NCBI GenBank assembly: GCA_041398605.1
Contig: JAWKUK010000003.1
Coordinates: 248,001 to 312,000 of the forward strand
Direction of reading: 5' to 3'
DNA from: JAWKUK01 sp041398605
GTDB lineage: Bacteria > Planctomycetota > UBA1135 > GCA-002686595
DNA: 64,000 nt
The translations under genes were made by a program, and so were the position numbers. Below the pieces are notes generated by a model. The model made no database searches and was not told the origin of the DNA. It saw nothing but the letters and a program-made list of their open reading frames with translations. Below are positions 62,402 to 64,000 of this stretch, piece by piece (position 1 is the first letter of the stretch; the number at the start of each line of letters is the position of its first letter).

Positions 62402-63345
62402 GGGTTGCTCCTCTGCACGAGCGGATCGAACGGACGCCCCGAGACCTTCACGACGAGCTCAGCGAGCAAGCCGAGCATGAGGAAGTACATCCCCGCCATC
62501 GAGACGAGGACAAACGTGAGGACAGCGGCCTGCCCCCAATGGCTGCTGAAGCTGACACCGCCGAAGCCCCACAGTCCGACCACGAGGTAGACGCACGGCA
62601 GGAGGAAGAAGGGGGTCGCGAGCAAGGCGAAGTAAGTCAACGGACTGCGCGAGAACGAGCTCAACATCTTCATCGTCAAGAGGTCGAGCGCGACTCGAAC
62701 TGCGCGACCGATGCCGTACTTGCTGACGCCATGGATACGGGGGCGGTGGTTGACGGCGAGCTCGGAGATCCGTGCGCCGCTCGCGAGGGCGAGCACCGGC
62801 AGGAACCGGTGCTGCTCGGCGTAGATCGGCAGGTTCTCGATGAGCTCGCGCCGGAACGCCTTGAGGGTGCAGCCCGTGTCGTGGACGTGCGCGCCGGTGA
62901 TGTGCGCGATCAGCCGATTGGCGATCCGCGACGGCACCTTCCGCAGCCAGAGCCCGTCCTTGCGCTTCTCGCGCCAGCCCACGACGACGTCGAAGCCGTC
63001 GGCGAGGCGGCTGACCAGGCGCGGGATGTCCGCCGGATCGTTCTGGAGGTCGGCGTCGAGGGTGACGACGACGCGCCCGCGGCTGTTCTCGAAGCCCGCG
63101 GCCATGGCGGCCGTCTGGCCGAAGTTGCGCCGGAAGCGGACGATCCGGACGTGCGGGTCCGCGGCGCGCAGCTCGAGGAGCACGGCCAAGCTGCGGTCGC
63201 GGGAGCGGTCATCGACGTAGACCACCTCCCAGTCGAGCCCCAGGCCACCGACGTGCCGCACGATCTCCCCGTGCAGGACGGGGAGGTTGTCCTCCTCGTC
63301 GAACACCGGCACGACGAGCGACAGATCGATCTCCGGTCGGGGCAT
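62398..63345 (-). CDS. Polyprenyl-phosphate glycosyltransferase, GT2 (GtrB/DPM1-like)
   Basis: A 315-residue enzyme: LSLVVPVFDEEDNLP, VDDRSRD, FRRNFGQTAAMAAGFENSRG and the intact metal site LDADLQNDP at about 96-104, followed by TGCTLKAFRREL and two C-terminal membrane helices (about 240-262, 275-300). It would transfer a sugar from a nucleotide donor to polyprenyl phosphate. The start is ATG 63345; the longer open frame up to 63642 overlaps the divergent plus-strand gene and is rejected. Confidence 0.93.
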   Translation of the reverse strand: MPRPEIDLSLVVPVFDEEDNLPVLHGEIVRHVGGLGLDWEVVYVDDRSRDRSLAVLLELRAADPHVRIVRFRRNFGQTAAMAAGFENSRGRVVVTLDADLQNDPADIPRLVSRLADGFDVVVGWREKRKDGLWLRKVPSRIANRLIAHITGAHVHDTGCTLKAFRRELIENLPIYAEQHRFLPVLALASGARISELAVNHRPRIHGVSKYGIGRAVRVALDLLTMKMLSSFSRSPLTYFALLATPFFLLPCVYLVVGLWGFGGVSFSSHWGQAAVLTFVLVSMAGMYFLMLGLLAELVVKVSGRPFDPLVQRSNP

Positions 63346-63512
63346 GGGCAGGAGGAGGATAGGGACCGGCGCGCTGAGGGGAAGGGGCCAGTCGCAACGT
63401 TCGAGTCTCCTTGATCGCGCGCTTCCGGCTGCATCGACACGGAAATCCGTTCGCAGTTCCGGGCGCCATCGTGCTTCGCGATCGCCAAGTGACGTTGTTA
63501 CACTCGCGCTCC

Positions 63513-64000
63513 ATGTCGCAGCTCGGCGCGCTCGTCTTCGGCCCCGGCGCGCGGCTCGCCGCGCTGGCGAGCTGCGTCCGCCACCCTGACGGCGGTCGTC
63601 CGACGACGCTCGGGGACCTCGCCGAGGGCCTCGCGGTCGCACCTGCGCTCCAGGTCGCGGCTTGGCTCCTGCTGGACCTTGAGGCGACCCCGCCCGAGGA
63701 CCTCGGGATCCTGCGCCGCATGCGCGCGCAGCACCCCCAACTGCGGGTGCTCTGGACGGCGTCCGGGGGCCAAGCCGCGACCCTCACCGCGGTCGCCGAG
63801 CCCGACGACCTCTTTCGCCCCTGGCCGCTCGACGTGACGCGCCTGCCAGGCGTGGGGGCGCTCGCCCAAGCTCCTTCCCGGCGGCCCGAAGTCGCCCGAG
63901 GGCACGAGCCCCCCGCTGCGCCGGTGGGGCCAGCAGCTGCGCCGCCTGGCGCGCTGGGCGCGCACCAACCAGGCACGTTGACGCAGCGCGAGGAGCCGCG
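63513..64000 (+). CDS. Partial protein running off the window, receiver-like N-terminus
   Basis: An ATG at 63513 opens a frame without a stop to the window end (about 162 codons). The first 110 residues alternate alpha/beta segments: GALVFGPGARLAALASCVR, then VAAWLLLDLEATPPEDLGILRRMRAQHPQLRVLWTASG. This resembles a response-regulator receiver (the second strand ends in an Asp-containing LLLDLE) but the acidic pocket is not complete. A Pro/Ala-rich linker follows. A TACACT hexamer about 10 bp before the ATG raises the possibility of a near-leaderless mRNA. It is divergent from the GT2 operon. Confidence 0.7.
   Translation, partial: MSQLGALVFGPGARLAALASCVRHPDGGRPTTLGDLAEGLAVAPALQVAAWLLLDLEATPPEDLGILRRMRAQHPQLRVLWTASGGQAATLTAVAEPDDLFRPWPLDVTRLPGVGALAQAPSRRPEVARGHEPPAAPVGPAAAPPGALGAHQPGTLTQREEP

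Overview
The window is high-GC bacterial chromosome (about 70% G+C), densely packed and coded almost entirely on the minus strand, with many ATGA, GTGA and TTGA stop/start overlaps. The gene families point to a planctomycete-like organism: DUF1573 and von Willebrand/HEAT proteins, a Ser/Thr kinase adjoining an ECF-like sigma factor, HTH-plus-membrane-anchor and small exported proteins, and GldA/F/G-type ABC genes. This is an inference from families, because no rRNA is present.

Layout. 0-2.1 kb: PilM/N- and PilO-like pilus or secretion assembly genes. 2.3-7.0 kb: a Gld-type ABC operon. 7.0-9.5 kb: rho with a long basic N-terminus, a long leader and tRNA-Pro(CGG). 9.6-14.5 kb: a VWA/HEAT protein and a 1076-residue repeat-rich membrane protein. 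14.6-17.6 kb: selB, divergent from a TIGR01212-type radical SAM gene. 17.7-24.4 kb: a glycosyltransferase-TPR protein, a zinc-ribbon coiled-coil protein, rpoD and dnaG. 25.3-29.6 kb: rsmA, an FGE-like protein, an OmpA-domain lipoprotein and two small planctomycete-type proteins. 29.7-33.6 kb: two CNNM/CBS proteins and a histidine kinase. 33.6-39.2 kb: a type IV pilus/type II secretion engine (GspF, GspE, PilT, second GspE/PilB). 39.5-41.9 kb: a DUF1573 protein and a lipoprotein. 41.9-48.9 kb: a signalling cassette (receiver/degenerate GGDEF, FHA-like, Ser/Thr kinase, sigma factor) followed by two exported or anchored proteins. 49.0-51.7 kb: a membrane glycosyltransferase, a PEGA lipoprotein and gmhB. 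51.7-60.3 kb: an eight-gene coupled operon built on polyamine-type chemistry at the membrane. 60.4-63.3 kb: a FemAB-like protein and two GT2 enzymes, one with its DxD motif lost. 63.5 kb to the end: a partial plus-strand gene.

The most interesting unit is the 51.7-60.3 kb operon. It joins SpeD (AdoMet decarboxylase), a zinc-ribbon DUF4178 membrane protein, a 67-residue membrane protein, DUF350, a membrane-fused aminopropyltransferase, a Tat-exported FAD oxidoreductase, a histidine-containing polytopic protein and an anchored protein of unknown fold. I infer a pathway that makes decarboxylated AdoMet and uses it to aminopropylate, and possibly then oxidise, a membrane or envelope substrate. 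The substrate is unknown.

A second theme is short tandem repeats of 12-18 bp, most often exactly 15 bp. They occur inside several genes and in four intergenic spaces.
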